Part shown: in pieces, positions 42,291-55,107 of the stretch
Position numbering within the stretch: the first letter of the stretch is position 1
How the letters are laid out: the number at the start of each line of letters is the position of its first letter
NCBI GenBank assembly: GCA_965153455.1
Contig: OZ234494.1
Coordinates: 27,953,354-28,017,353, forward strand
Source of the DNA: Sphagnum compactum
Taxonomy: Eukaryota > Bryophyta > Sphagnopsida > Sphagnales
Reading direction: 5' to 3'
Length of the DNA: 64,000 nucleotides
Notes under the pieces: generated by a model
Seen by the model: the letters and a program-made list of their open reading frames with translations, nothing else
Databases searched by the model: none
What the model was told of the DNA's origin: nothing
Position numbers and translations under genes: made by a program

Positions 42291-44890
42291 GATTTTTTAG
42301 CCATTTTTCGGACCTTTTTTGTAATGAAAATAAATAAATAACCCATATCTAGACCTAGGCCCACCCATTTTGTAAAAATGCTACAGCCCACCTCAAATGA
42401 CAGTTGCCAGTAACAATGGTAGTAAATGTTGGGGACCCTCCCCCCATTGGACCTATTTGAGGAACTTGTAAAGAAAAGTGAACCCTATGTACCTCAGACA
42501 AATAATGCCATGTCAATGTCTGCTGCTGCTAGTGCCTTGTTTACCCCCCCCCATGTAGTAGGCTAAGTAGTATTCAGTTTTCTGGGCAGCTTGGTCTACA
42601 ACGTTAGAGAACAACAGTATGTTAAGATCCTGTAAATAGTCGAACTGTCCCAAATCAGTACTGTTTTTTTTTTCCCAAGTCTCATACTGTGACTAGCAAT
42701 CATTCACTGTGTTTGTAGTTGCTGGAAACAACTAGTTGGTCCCTTCTGGGACCTGGAGTGGAGGTAGGCCTAGCGCCCAATATTATGAAAGGTATTAATA
42801 TTTTTACTGTCGATGTAACTAAGGATTTTTCATGTAATTATGACAAAATCATTCAAGTGCTGTGAAAGAAAGGCGACGAAACAAATAAATCTTTACTTTG
42901 GAAGTGTTTGAAATGATGCCACATGGCACTCTGATAAACAAGCCAGCAGCAGCTGCAAAATCACTGGCATACACAAGTCTTCTTCAGCACCTGGACGCCT
43001 TTTGCAGCTGATGTCCACAGACATGTCTCTGATGGATTCAACTATACAAATGAGATTGGAGGGTATTTTCACAAGAGCCCTGTGAATTATATGGTCTTGG
43101 ACTTATTGCGCAACTCTAACTCGCCTTTTTTTTTTCCCAAAATAAATGTTGCTGCTAGTGAGAACCGGCATGTAGGTTGAAATAGCCTGTCATTGTGCCC
43201 TTTATTAGTACCCAACATATTTATTCTAAAAAATTCCCCAATAACAGGGCAACACTAGTATCAATGCCTTGATTGTTTAGATAAAAAAATTGTGGACTCT
43301 GCTAAACTTTTCCAAATTCCCATCTAGCAATTAAGTAGTTTCAATGATATTCAATCAGCCAACAAGCACACAGTGACCTGAGAGCCTTTGGGTGAACCCA
43401 AGCTAGTCCATTTAAATTATTTCTAAACATTACAAGTATTCCATGCTTGGACTAAATCAGGGTGTCCGAGTTCAGATTTAACATTTTTTTGGGCTTAATA
43501 TGGCCACTAAGAGGGCTCATTCAAAAAGGTCAAGGTACCAACATGGGTGCTGGGTTCACCCTGGCCGACTTGTGGCCTACACTGACAACTGGTTGGTCAC
43601 CTTCAACTTCTTGAGTGAGGCAGGTTAGTGGCCAAATTAAAACCCAAGAGATGTTAGATTTGGAATCAGAGCCTGTGGTTTTGTCTAATCATGGGATATT
43701 TGTAATATTTAGAAACGATTCAAATGATTTTTTTAATTTCGACCATGGCATCAATGTTGGTGCTCCTTCATCCAAGGCATGTATTTATAATGTTTAGAAG
43801 CAATAATGTTTATACCACAGTACCTTTTGCAGGTGCTAATTCATCCAAACCCCTGATTGAGGCCTCTTAGTGCATATATTTAACCTGCAAAATCTTAAAT
43901 TTGGACTTGACAAACCCAGCCCATTAAATATTAAAACTAGTGACACTTGTAATGTTTAGAAATGATAAAAATCAATGCTGTAATCTATCTAGAGCATCAA
44001 TACCCACAATCAGATTTGGATAAGCCTTATCCAGGAAAAACATTAGGACAAAAATATATATATGAGAGTGTTGTTGCTCCAATAAAAGACAACGCCTACT
44101 GTTCAAAGTTTTCATTGTTGTTGGCAAGCTCTGCATGCGCTAGCAATATATGCATATATTTGCATTCTGGAGATCCCCATGAGGTGGGGTATTCATTAAA
44201 CAATGGTGGCCACAATATTAGCTTTGGAAAATGCAATAGAGAGCTCACCATTCTTAACCCAAATTTCAGATAAAAAGCAAATTCTTAGCCAATAGACTTG
44301 CAGTACAACCGGTGGCGGCTTGTACCAACCACCAAGAACATTTCATTTCATTGTTTGGCAAGTGGTATGCATTGGTAGTCTACTGTAGTCAATGTTTAAA
44401 AACCCAGTCTTCAAGCCACATGCAGATCTTCTTCCCCTCCAGCTCTGCGAGTCTGCTGGCATCATATACAGCTTTGCTTATTTACAACCCAAGAATGCAT
44501 CCTGTGGCTGTTCATCCTGCAATGGTGGTTAACAGTCTTCAACATTTTTGGGATAAAAATTTGTTATGATTTTCCATTTAAGGGCATCTCCAGCGATGCT
44601 CAGTTTGTGACCCTGAAAATATATTTATGGCATCCAAGTTTTGGTTGTTTACAATTTTTTTCCAAAATACCTATAAAACTAGCACTGAAAATGGGTGGAA
44701 GGGTGCTAATAGCGACCCATCCGGACCAATCAAACTATCCAGCCAATCAAGAGCAGGTGTGAGGCTTTGTTGTGCCTTTTAGCAGCCTCAGCAAAATGTA
44801 CAAGAATGCCCGGCCAAAACCATTTTGCTGCACCAAACCAGCATGTTTTGACTTTTCTCATCTATTTTAATTCCAGGGCACAGCGGTCGC
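42291..44890. other. AT-rich spacer, no supported gene
   Basis: Small plus-strand ORFs at 43962-44273 and 44312-44569 have no family I recognise. No terminal repeats or arrays are visible. 44582 starts with GGGCATCTCCAG, a word used by some plant MITEs, but I found no inverted partner. Confidence 0.4.
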
Positions 44891-44896
44891 GATAAC

Positions 44897-45200
44897 ATGG
44901 TAACCATTGCGATCGACCGATTGGATGGGGTAGATCATTTCCAAACATCCGTGGATGTAGTGGATCATTTTCAATCACCTGTGGACGAAAGAGATGATTT
45001 ATATTCACTCCATAGGGTGGATCCTTTTTTGGTAAGGCATGGACGATGTGGATTATTTTTGGTCATCCACACATTATTGAGATCACTTTTAACTGCCTGA
45101 AAAAACAGCAATTGCGCAGATCATTTTCATTTTCCCAATGCCCCTGGATCACGTCCATCGTCGATACACAACCCCAATATGGGGTAGATTATTTTTGGTC
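44897..45200 (+). repeat. Degenerate short tandem repeat, ~33 bp
   Basis: GTAGATCATTTCCAA, GTGGATCATTTTCAA, GTGGATTATTTTTGGTC and GTAGATTATTTTTGGTCAC recur, separated by CATCCGTGGATG-type words. The ORF 44897-45100 (VDHFQ repeats) follows from this and I do not call it a gene. Confidence 0.5.
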
Positions 45201-45414
45201 ACCGATACATGGCCCGTATTGGTATTATTTTCTATACCAGGCCTTAAGGTATGATCCGCTTGCATTTGAAAGGGACTTGAAGTCCGAATGGGTGCCAAAT
45301 ATGATGGCGGAACCAATGCGATTTGTTGGAATGTTAACATCATTGCCAATGAAAAGTTGACACGTCACATCAATTTTTGCCCCCCCCCCCCTTGGCTGGA
45401 GAAGATTGTGCCTA

Positions 45415-46420
45415 CAGTAGTCTCCCGCTTAAGTACGCAACTTGAACCTACATGGTTTGTGCGTACTTAGCCAGTAGGTGCGTACTTTAGATTTGCAGCT
45501 CCCAAGTCGCTCACTTTTGGTAATCTACTTTGCAACTACACAATACCTATTGAGATAGAATGAGATTACCTTGTCCCTTATGGCAAGTTCGGTGAAATGT
45601 TTCCATGAAGTCTCACAAGTTAGGACACGTGGTGGACATTCCTGAAAATGTGGGACCAAATGAAAGCTAGGTACATTATTGGGTGGTCCCTCCTCCCTCA
45701 AAGAGACAGAGCCACGAAAGAAAAAAACTACTTTACCTGAACTAAGTTGACATCCGGGAACTTCTCCATTTTCCTTTTTTAATTATTCCTTTGTACTGTA
45801 CATTTTCGAAATCTTCTGTGTGTTTGTTAATAAAGTTTTGCAGGGTTTCACCACTTTACCCGATGTTGGGGTGATGCACCTGTCGCGAAGCATTTCTATT
45901 TCTTAAGTGGGTTTTGTCTCTTCTTCTTTCTCTTTTTTCCATTTTGAGTTCTACAAAAAAGATCCCACTTGAAATCTGTGTTTTTTGGGTGCTCCATATT
46001 AAACCAGTGTTGGGCGGTTCTCTCCTTTTTCAAATAAAAGAACTAGTGTGTAGGGTTGAGTACCCGGGACCCTTCACAAGCGATTCCCATAAAATCAAAG
46101 AACCAGTTCAGATCCTTGACCAGCAGTTCTCAAAATAAACCCAAAACTAGAGGTTCTTCTGATGATTGTATGTTTTTGCAAAAAACTGGAACTAGAGCTT
46201 CTGTGATTGTGTCAATTTTGTGAAATCCTGAACCAGAACTTCTGCAATTCCGAATTTCTTCAGAAAATTGGAAGCTTGGATCATTTTATCTGTAAAATTT
46301 ATTAAAAAATCGTACACCAGAGGTAATTAATAATTTTGAACCCTAATTTTTTGCCCAAACAATGCGTACTTAACCGGGATGCATACTTAAATGGGTGCGT
46401 ACTTAAACGGGAGACTACTG
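45415..46420. mobile_element. 1,006-bp pogo/Tigger-like TIR element, non-autonomous
   Basis: The terminal inverted repeats are CAGTAGTCTCCCGCTTAAGT (left) and CAGTAGTCTCCCGTTTAAGT (right, reverse strand), continuing to ACGCA. They are flanked by TA on both sides (45413-45414, 46421-46422). CAGT termini and a TA duplication are standard for the Tc1/mariner superfamily, and CAGT...CTCCCGTTTA fits the pogo/Tigger type. Extra GTGCGTACTTA boxes sit just inside both ends (45460-45490 and 46360-46405), probably transposase-binding repeats. No ORF long enough for a DDE transposase, so it depends on a partner elsewhere. Confidence 0.88.
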
Positions 46421-46422
46421 TA

Positions 46423-47973
46423 GTTGAAAGTCTTATGGAAAATCAAAATTGCTTCGTGGGCCGTCGGTAGGAACAGGTGTGTCGGGGATCGGTAGGTCGA
46501 AGGCGAGTAGGTCGATGCTTGCAGATGGTTGGTGTTTGTGTAACGTGCAGAGATGGCAGATTGGTTGGTGGGTGGGGGCAAAAAGGTGCTCAACAGGCCG
46601 ATGTAAAGCTCACCGAATTCACTCGATTATCATTATATATTGTAAAAGAAGAAAGTTCCTTCCCCTGAAACTGTGCAAGGTACTAAAATAGTGTAAATTG
46701 AAAGGACCCAATCAAATGTCACCTTCTGGGTCAATCACTGACATTAGTGAACCAAAGGAACTTTTTTCATAAAAAAAAACAAGATAACATCCCAAAATAA
46801 AGGAAAATGTTTCTTTTTGGTTTCTTTGATCCTTTAAAAATATTAAAATAAAAATGTAGGATAGTTTTTATTTAAACGGTGTGATTAGTGTTTCTCTCTT
46901 TCTAATTTTGTGGTGTAGTCGAAGGGGTGATCCTCCATAACAAAGGTTTGGCCAAATTGGGCTATAAACAAGATATGAAAGTGGAACGATTTAAGCATTC
47001 TTCTATATTGTTTCCTAACTATGGGCACCCAACATAGAAGTCTTGGGATTTCTTTCTTTTTCTTTTTTCCCCCGAAACTTGGTGATAAAACTCGCAAATT
47101 TCACTTTTTCTCAGTGAATATTTTCTTCATCAAATATATAGTCAGAACATCCCTATAAAAAGTCGTTCATAGAAGGATGGAGTCATTTCTATGAAATTGT
47201 TACATTAAAAAAAACTATAAAAGGATGTTCATAAAAACACGGAGCTAGAAGTGATGATTCATAAATTAATTGTTTTCAACTTTTGTGATGTAGACAAAAC
47301 CCCAGATCATACATAAAAAAATGGAGACAACCACGGTAACAATCGTCTATTCTTGGCTAAGTAGCCAAAAAAATCTCACAAAATTAATGCCCATAAATAC
47401 TTCTGACAACAATTTGATTCCCAAGAACCATGGGATTTTAGTATTCATGTTTTAAATTCTCACCTCAATGTGAAATAGATTCCTTAATTCATTACCAAAT
47501 TATGAATATCGTGTACGATGCATAACAGGACATGGACATGTGAAAAAACACAATCAAGATAACTTACGTGTCTCAATAACAAGTGTACTTGGGCCGATGA
47601 GTAGGCATCACATTATGCAATGGCTTTTTGTGACCCCCAACATCTTCAAAAAAAAATGTTCAGCCCAAGCTGTCTTCTAAATAAAAGCCCTATTCTGACA
47701 AATTTTCACTAATCCTCATCCGAAACATGTCGGACAACTTGATGTTAAAGAACATGCTTTATTTGAAGGGTGATACATAAGGGTAGAAAAGTTGATATGA
47801 TTCATGCGGTAAATTTTAATCAATGTAATATCAAAAATTATTTTTTATGTCAACGTAAAAATTTAGTGTTAATCAATATAAATATGATGGACATGGAAAG
47901 GCACACATTAATTTATCTTCTCGTATCCATGGTTGGCGGGTACTTACGAAAAGGGGTGAAATAATTTTAAAGA
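46423..47973. other. AT-rich spacer, no supported gene
   Basis: No ORF with recognisable content and no clear repeats. 46427-46640 has GTCGGTAGG/GTAGGTCG words without a regular period. Confidence 0.4.
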
Positions 47974-49110
47974 TAAGTTATTAAATGGTTATTTTAAAAA
48001 ATGAGTGGGAGATAGTTATTAGGATAAGAAGTAATCATTAAGGAAAGAGGTTAGGTTTAGGGTTAGGCTTGAGAATGAGATAGTTATATTTGTAAATGTC
48101 TTTGGAATTGTTCAAGCATAACCACCCAATGGGTCATGCAAAATCAATTGGCATATTTGGCTTAAACTTGGTGGGGATGATAGCCATTTTTTCCTACATC
48201 TTCCCACTATTTTGGCTACAAACAAAAAATGCCTAGAAAGGAAAACTGAAGTTCCGGCTACTCCCTATTGTTATCTGAGAGCGAGAGGGAGGGGATAAGA
48301 TAGTGTGTAAGATAGTAAGATGATGCGTAAACCTTAAACCCTAGTGTTACTGTATTGTGAGTGCGCACCATTAATCGCGTTGCCTGCCTTGGCTGGTGAA
48401 GGGCGCCTACAGAAAAAATCGGATTTAATGTGATCTCACTGCTACCGAGAAGGTTGGCCCATCACGATGATCGGTCCACGTGGTTTGAGTTTTACGGGCG
48501 GGGGTTGCGAAATAGTACAAAACTAAACTTGGATGGGGAAAAAAGATCCGTCAGGTCATCTCCAGGGTGGTGAACAAAGGCCCAAAGATGGGATGACTTC
48601 AGGGAAAAATCCAACATTTCGTCGGGCTTCGGTTTAGGGTTTGGGTGGCGCGAGCCTCCTCAACAGCTCCCTCGAGGGAGCTTCATAAAGGAGCGTCGGG
48701 CTCTTCCACAAAAGGGGGCAGTTTTAATTCATTTCAAATATATATTTATATTCCGAGTTTTTGCAAATTTCCCTGGTAGAAACAACTTACATATCAGTGA
48801 GGACCTACTACCAAAAAATGGTCCTTAAAATCAAGAGCAAATTCAATGAATTCCTGAATATTTTGCTAGCATGACCTGAAATGCAAAGCATATCCTTTTG
48901 CATGTAGAATAAATGTTGGAGGTCCATGTGTATTAAAACCTACCTTAAAAGTATCACATAAATGAAAGCTTACCTTAAAATTATTCATCCATCTAAATAT
49001 CTCTCTCTCACTACTGACGTTGACAATGTATCATTGATTAGATACAAACTCAATTGACAATCACCATTAAAGAGGGAACTCCTAACATGAACACGTCCAG
49101 AAAAGGTGAT
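47974..49110 (+). repeat. Dispersed repeat E, copy 2 (partner 16457-17600)
   Basis: Direct, nearly identical copy. Both flanks differ from copy 1, so the edges GATAAGTTATT and CACGTCCAG are reliable to within a few bases. Confidence 0.95.
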
Positions 49111-49898
49111 CGGATGGGTTTCCCCATGTCCATAGACGAATGATGTAAACCCACCAAACTTTATGACAACAAAACACAAGAAAAGAGGATGGGAGTGAAA
49201 AGAAAGAGGGTTTAGGGTCAAGTGGTCATAAAGCTCAGAGGCCCGAAAGAAGGGGGGGGGGGAGGGAACATTTTTCCCTTCCATTTGACCTATACCTATT
49301 TGGTTTTTCCCGTCACAAATATGGTCAAGAGCCAAATTTGGCCTCACAAAGAGCTGGCCAAAAGCCCATTTTGAACTACCCAGATTTGATGAGAAGCAAA
49401 GGCTTGATTGCCAACCCCCAAGCCCCTAGACGTTGGTCGATGCCAAATTTTAACACGTTTCACATTCACTTACCATAAAACGGCACTACTCAAGAACTGG
49501 CAAGTGTAACAAAGGCAATTTATTCATGAATGGGGTCAAAAAGGGGCCAAATAATGGGAGATGGCCAAAAGTGATGCCAATAAAACTAACCGAAGTGGCA
49601 GTTCATAATTAACCCCAGTCCATCAGTTCAAAAATATTTGCCCTCATCATCTCTGTGCTCCCCATGTGCGAACTCGTAAGTATTTGTTTACTTTTTCGCG
49701 GGCTTTTGATTTTTCAGCCTTTTTACACCTTTCGAATGGGCAACCTCCCATCTAAGATGGCGCCAAAGGGGGGTCTTTTTTGCTGATTTGGCGCAGGTCG
49801 ATTGGCCCTCACCCTTAAAAATGATTTTTCCCCCTAGGCCATGAAATCCCAGGATACCCCGCACTTTTCCGTCGAGTCAATTGCGTGCCCATTCCAGG
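49111..49898. other. Spacer, no supported gene
   Basis: Includes a G10 run near 49252. Minus-strand ORF 48985-49347 bridges repeat E and this spacer and is not credible. Confidence 0.4.
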
Positions 49899-49952
49899 AA
49901 TTTGGGTAGGTAAGTGCGTGCCCATTCGATGGAACACTTACCTACCCAAATT
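49899..49952. repeat. Perfect 18-bp hairpin
   Basis: AATTTGGGTAGGTAAGTG (49899-49916) and its exact reverse complement (49935-49952) are separated by 18 nt. After a 4-nt interruption five more bases pair on the outside (CATTC/GAATG). GTGCGTGCCCATTC is also repeated just left of and inside the loop. Confidence 0.9.
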
Positions 49953-50439
49953 GAATGCGAAATTATTTGAATCCCTCTTCACACACAGCCAGCAAGGGAG
50001 ATAGTAACCCAACGACCTAAGAAAAGCCCATTTGTTCAGGTGCCGCCTTCTCATTGGTGCCAGTCCGGTGGACTCCTCGATCTGGAGGCGCACAACTTCT
50101 TGGCGCGTTCTCATTGGGCGATAAAATTGAACGTACAACTAAAAAGGTCAGCTACAAATGGTTGATTCGAGAGGCCAAATAACGACGTGTCAGCTCCTGT
50201 GTGGTGGGCCCAAATGGGGACAAATTTGTTGCCATGCCGGTCGGACAAAGCAGGTCCATCGGTCAATGCGCCCAGAAATGGACCGCACGGGCGAGGGCGC
50301 GGCCGCGGACGGGGGAAGTTAACGGGTTGCAAGTTTCCCGCCTCTGCTCATCACCTGCTAACCGGCACCCGTCAAGAGTCCTGGTTCAGTTAGTACCTCG
50401 TTTAGTAACTTTCGCTGGGGGGTAAGTAGTAAGATAGTA

Positions 50440-50800
50440 AGGTACATCAAGGGGCCACGGTGAACCAGCAACTGCCAATGCAGCATGACGGATGAATGAT
50501 AAGTGTTCCAGAAATAGTTTTCTGTTGGGCTCCAGTTCCATAGCTAACCATGGTAGTTAGCTCAGTTGCCCTTTTTTTTCTACCTACCTACTAACAACCC
50601 ACAAGCAGGTTGTTATTAGGTAGGTAGTAAAAACAACCCTTTCCCATGTATAAACCATCTACTCAACTAGTAATTTCCTACCTACGTACCTACCTATGTA
50701 TGAGAGCTATTTCCTACACAATTGGTTACTGAGGTGAATCCAAACGTTAACCCAGTTTGAGGTTCATCCACAACTGAGTATATAACGGGCATCCAGTGGA
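50440..50800 (+). mobile_element. Foldback element, copy 1 (inverted copy at 58660-59060)
   Basis: Matches the reverse complement of 58660-59060 in order: CACGGTGAACCAGCAAC, AACCATGGTTAGCT, a CTACCTACCTACTAACAACC / GGTTGTTATTAGGTAGGTAG stem (50580-50630), GGTTACTGAGGTGAA and CAACTGAGTATA. The right end is eroded in this copy. Confidence 0.75.
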
Positions 50801-52717
50801 TGGTGCGCTTGTGGGCGCTCGTTCTTGTAAGGTCACGTATGTTGTTGTGCTTCCCAAAAAAAATAAAAAAAATAAAAAATTACTGGCCCGACTTCGAGAG
50901 AAGCTTCCTAATCGGGTGCGGGTTAGCTTTTCTTTCTTTATTTCCTGACAATGTTGCTTATTAATGTGTGCCACCAACGGGTTTTTTTTTCTCTTTCCCC
51001 AAACCAATGTTTTTTTTGGGTCAATTTTGTGATATAGCCAACCTAACCGTCATCCATAGGCGGATTTAGCCTAATTTGATTACAAGATAAATATGATAAC
51101 AGTAAAAAAACATATAATATTTTTGGCAACTTACTGGAACCACCAGACACAGAAACTTTTAACTTTAGTTAGTTTATTTAATTTTTAATTTTCGCTTTCT
51201 GGCTGTATTGGCCAGCAAGAAAAAGGTTGCTTTCAATAAACTTGGCCAGTTAAGTATAAGGTACATGTATACCTTACTGTACTCATAACTGTCTAGTAAC
51301 ACAAGTAAACATAATTATCTAGTTTTAATTTAGTTGAGTTTGTTTGATGTGGAACTTCAAACCTTGTGGAACTTTGTGGCTTTTTTTTCCAATCCAAAAA
51401 AAATACAAAAAGAAAAAGAATTTAAATTAGGGTTTACAAACAGAAGATACAAACGTGAGGGATTATTTTGAAAAACTTATAAAAAAACTACTATGGCTGT
51501 TTTTCTTCTTTTCCAGATTTTGTGATGTAAAGAATTTGGTGAATGTTTTTCAAGAAAAGAAAAAATTGTCAAATTTTACACGAAAAACACAATCATCCAA
51601 AATTCTGGTTTGAAAAATGATGTTTTTTAAATTGGAAAATAGGTGAAGTTACTACATTTAGACATACAATTGTCCAAAAATTTACCAAAATTATTGGTTT
51701 GAATAAAGACTACGAATTTTTAATAGTAAGTTAGTAAATTTTATTAAAATTAAAAATTCAATTATCACAAATTTTAACAGCATTTTGGTTTGAAAAACGA
51801 CGATGATTTTTTTGTAGCAAAATTAATCGAATTTATTACACTTTTAAAGACAATAATTATCAGTAGAGTTTACCTATTTACTGAGCATTTTTCTTTGCTG
51901 CTGGGCTTTTTCTTATCTTCTTCCAGTTCCTGCGTACGGTGTCAGAGTTCCCCCGCTTCCACACCTAGTCTGTTGTGTCAGTACCGTGCACTGGCGTCCG
52001 GCAGGAATTCTTTGTCGTTGTGTGTATGTTTTGCTGTTTTGTTGGACGGACGGGAGTTGCTATTGATGTTGGTGACGGACGGATCATCATTCGTGGAAGA
52101 AGTTCGAGCCCGAACTCCTCCACAAAAACTCCTCCGATGAAATGCAGGAAAATAACATGAATGAAAAACAAACAGATGTAAGTCGAGGAAGGAAGGAAGG
52201 AACGCAACAAAAGGGAGGAAATATTTTTGTGTTCGTTTCTTCTGTCTGTTGCTGCAAGAAACAAACAGTTTACAGTAGATGTGTTTTGTAGGGCTTCTTG
52301 ACGTTCTCTGCTTTTTGTTTTGTGGGTTTCTTTTCTCGTTGTTGAAGTCTTTTTCGGTTTTTTTGTTCCTGTTCCGGAAAGACCTCTTTCGGTTTAGCTG
52401 CCTTCGTGCCTGTCCGCCTGTGCGTGGGATTTTTGTAAGACCAAAGGAGACGAAGAAGAAGAAGAAGAAGCAGGAGACAAACAAAGAAGGAAACGAAGAA
52501 GGGGGATAAAGATGGAGAGCTGAAAAGGACAAGAAACAACTCTTTGTTAAAAGGGTTGAACTGTTCCCGTCCCTGTAGCACGATTTTAGAGCATGGAGAT
52601 GTTTGAACCTCGAGAGCTGTCTGCTTTTGTGCAATGGCGGCCTCCAGATGTTTTGTCCTCTGCCGTAGTTTCCTTTCATGCAAACCTTGCTGAAACCCTG
52701 TAGATCAGACCCCTGTG
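50801..52717. other. Spacer with low-complexity ORFs
   Basis: The minus-strand ORFs 51978-52679 and 52270-52683 are Phe/Ser/Lys/Arg-rich. One contains a possible coiled-coil stretch (KLRQRTKHLEAAIAQKQTAL, near 52600-52680) that could be a real exon. The rest looks like translated T-rich and AAG-rich DNA. No supported gene. Confidence 0.35.
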
Positions 52718-52744
52718 GAGAGAGAGAGAGAGAGAGAGAGAGAG
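52718..52744 (+). repeat. (GA)n microsatellite
   Basis: 27 nt of uninterrupted GA dinucleotides. Confidence 0.98.
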
Positions 52745-53371
52745 CATCTTGTTCAAAATTCTGTTGCAGGGTTTTCCTTGTCCGAGGTTTGGGTCATTGC
52801 TTTTGACCTACAGCGCCGCTGATTCGGAAGGCAACAGCAGCTTGGTGCCCATTCGACATCTTGTTGGGGGCGGGCGGCAAACGCTCCGTGGCGCGGCTGG
52901 GATGCCTCCATAGCGATCTGAGGTGCCGTGGAAGGAGGGAGGCAGTGGGAGAAGAGCGTTTGAGTTTCCAACACAAACACAAAAAAACTATAGTGTGATA
53001 TGGTGGGGTTTGAGGTTTTTGGATCGCATCGGTGAGTGTGGACGATCTATGATCATGGCGTGTGCTGCTGCGGGGCTTCCTCAAGGTTTGCCTTCTCATC
53101 TCCGAGAGTATTATGTTGTACTTAGTTGTAGATGCTCAGGGAGTTTTAAATGTACAACCTGATCGTACTAGACTGGAGCTTGATGGAGAAACTCGAGAGC
53201 TGGTTAGGGTTTTTTGTGCAGAAGACATTGTCAGAAGAAGAACTCATGATGTCTAGTACCATTCATCAATATTGGACCTCCGGCTTCTTCCAGGGCAGCA
53301 CCAGCAGCATACATGATCGAGATTCAGCTCTTAAAACTAGATTTCATGGCTTGCAATTCCATCGGCTGTCG
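52745..53371. other. Unassigned ORFs on both strands
   Basis: Minus-strand ORFs 52753-52980 and 52794-53099 and plus-strand 53062-53256 (DRTRLELDGETRELVRVFCA) have ordinary composition but no motif I recognise. They may be captured exon pieces, as in the DNA that follows. Confidence 0.3.
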
Positions 53372-53434
53372 CACTGGGGGCGGTGAGTAAGGATAGAGGA
53401 TTGATCATGAGCAGCTGGAAGCATTACGCAAACG
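53372..53434 (+). repeat. ~60-bp direct repeat, copy 1 (partner 55690-55756)
   Basis: CGCACTGGG, GCGGTGAGTAAGGATAGAGG, ATTGATCATGAGCAGCTGGA and AGCATTACGCAAACGAG are shared with 55690-55756 with one substitution and a 2-nt indel. At 55.7 kb this sequence is the right arm of a 21-bp hairpin; here the left arm is absent. Confidence 0.9.
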
Positions 53435-54438
53435 AGGGTTTTAGTTTCGAGCGACGTGCTAAAGAGTGACGACAACGACGCTGCAGTAGTGTACACACGT
53501 CGACGACGGACTGTGCTCACAGCGATGCCGATTGTTGCGTGAGGTTTTGCGTTTCAATCTTTGTCCAGACGTACGTTGAACACCTCGAGGGCAGACCGAT
53601 GCTCTCAGCTTGTTGGCCATGAGAGATTCGTCTCTTTCCCCTCTGCCCGATCGCTTAAGAAGAATGCCGATGAGTCGCTCGGAGCCTCGCCTCGGTTCCA
53701 TGTACACGTTTTGCCTTCCAACTCCTCCCGTGCCTCTTCTTGCTTTCGATGTTACAGATGTGGTATCAGGGGGAGGGGAAGAGAGAGAGAATACTACCTT
53801 TTTTGGTCACTTGTTTTTATATCGCAATCTCCCTAGTACCTAGCAGCATTTCTTTCGGAGACCAGAGAACGCTGGCTTTATGAAAACAGCTTGTAGATCT
53901 TGCACATTTTTCCGATACATTCCTTTGGTATCTGAGTTGCAGCAGGTAAGTAATTCTTGAGAGTCTGGCAATCTGTTGTTGAGAAAATTTGACCATAATA
54001 TCATCACTGAACAGAAACCTGTTTCTTGTGTCAAGACCTTCCACCGTGCAAAGTGAAGCAAATCACAATGTCAGACCCTAGCATTTCGAATGTAGGACCT
54101 GCAGTTAGCCCAGCAAGCTCTAGGAGTTAGAGGTTACAAGCCACACATAATAAGCACCATGAACTGCTTGAAATTTCGTGTGCATTCATGATCTAAACTT
54201 ACTCAAGGATACAACTCACCTCAACTCACATTTGTCTTGTGCATTTGGAATCAAAATCCCTCAAGACCTATCTAACCATTGCCAGCCTGTCAGCTCATTT
54301 GAAAAGCATTGGAAAGTTTGTGAATTTCTGATGCATTTGAACGTTTGTGAAATTCTGATGCATGGCAAGGTTTTTTGAGATTTTGAATCTGGAACATTGC
54401 AGTAGAATTTTGCTGCCGATACTTAAGAAGGCAGGTGT

Positions 54439-55017
54439 GTGAACCAGCAAGGCAGGGGTGGTGGTTATTATTTTTCTGATATTTTGGGGCTTATGAATTT
54501 TTATTGCAGAGGAGCAGATTTGCCCAGCAATATGGGTCGAGATTCAAGTTTTGCAATGACTGGGAAAAGGAGTCGGGTGGTCGAGGATGAAATCTACTAT
54601 GATAATTACCATGTTCACAAGCTCTATCTTACAGAGGTAGGTTTCTCATGTGTTCACTATACTTCCTTCCACGGCCCTTTATGGTCGATCTCAAAAGTGC
54701 ATTTTGCTAGACTTCATGTTGTTCAACCCTAGAGGGTAGCCCGTGGTTGTAACTTGTAGCACTGAGGTTCACAGGTGATGGCATCAAGTTTGAATGGACT
54801 CAAAGTGGGAGAGTCTGAATCTTGTACTCAACGAGCATCACCACCTTTGCCAGAAAATATGGTTTCCCCTGACCAGACTGAGGCTGGAGCACTGTCCCGA
54901 TCTGCCTCTTCTTTTCCCAGCCACGGGTACTCTCTCCCTGCACATTTGCCTAGCATTTGTAGAGGACAAGGAGATCAGATGCCCAAACCTTTTGAGTTTT
55001 GGGTTTGGCTCGTATAG
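54439..55017 (+). pseudogene. Two-exon fragment of a conserved plant protein of unknown function
   Basis: Exon 1 (ends 54636) carries SRVVEDEIYYDNYHVHKLYL-TE. A GT donor (54637) and AG acceptor (54773-54774) join it in phase 0 to VMASSLNGLKVGE from 54775. The joined motif E-I-Y-Y-D-N-Y-H-x-H-K-x-YL-x-E-x-MASSLNGL-x-VG belongs to a small conserved plant protein I remember only as uncharacterised. The family continues with a Ser/Pro-rich region; here a Ser/Pro-rich stretch runs to a stop at 55020 without the later conserved blocks. Correct splicing of two exons shows capture of genomic DNA, not of a processed transcript. It is followed directly by a fragment of an unrelated gene. Confidence 0.6.
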
Positions 55018-55107
55018 CAGTAATTGTTCCAGAAAGTCTGTCCATGGATGGACGGGTATCTGCTACTACCATGGGTCTTACTTTGTTACATTGGTGTTGT
55101 TGCTTGA

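Noticed and set aside
44582-44700. MITE starting GGGCATCTCCAG
   Set aside because: No inverted partner or target duplication found within a reasonable distance.
51978-52679. 233-codon minus-strand ORF
   Set aside because: Composition is driven by T-rich and AAG-rich DNA (runs of Phe and Lys/Arg/Asn); no domain and no splice context.
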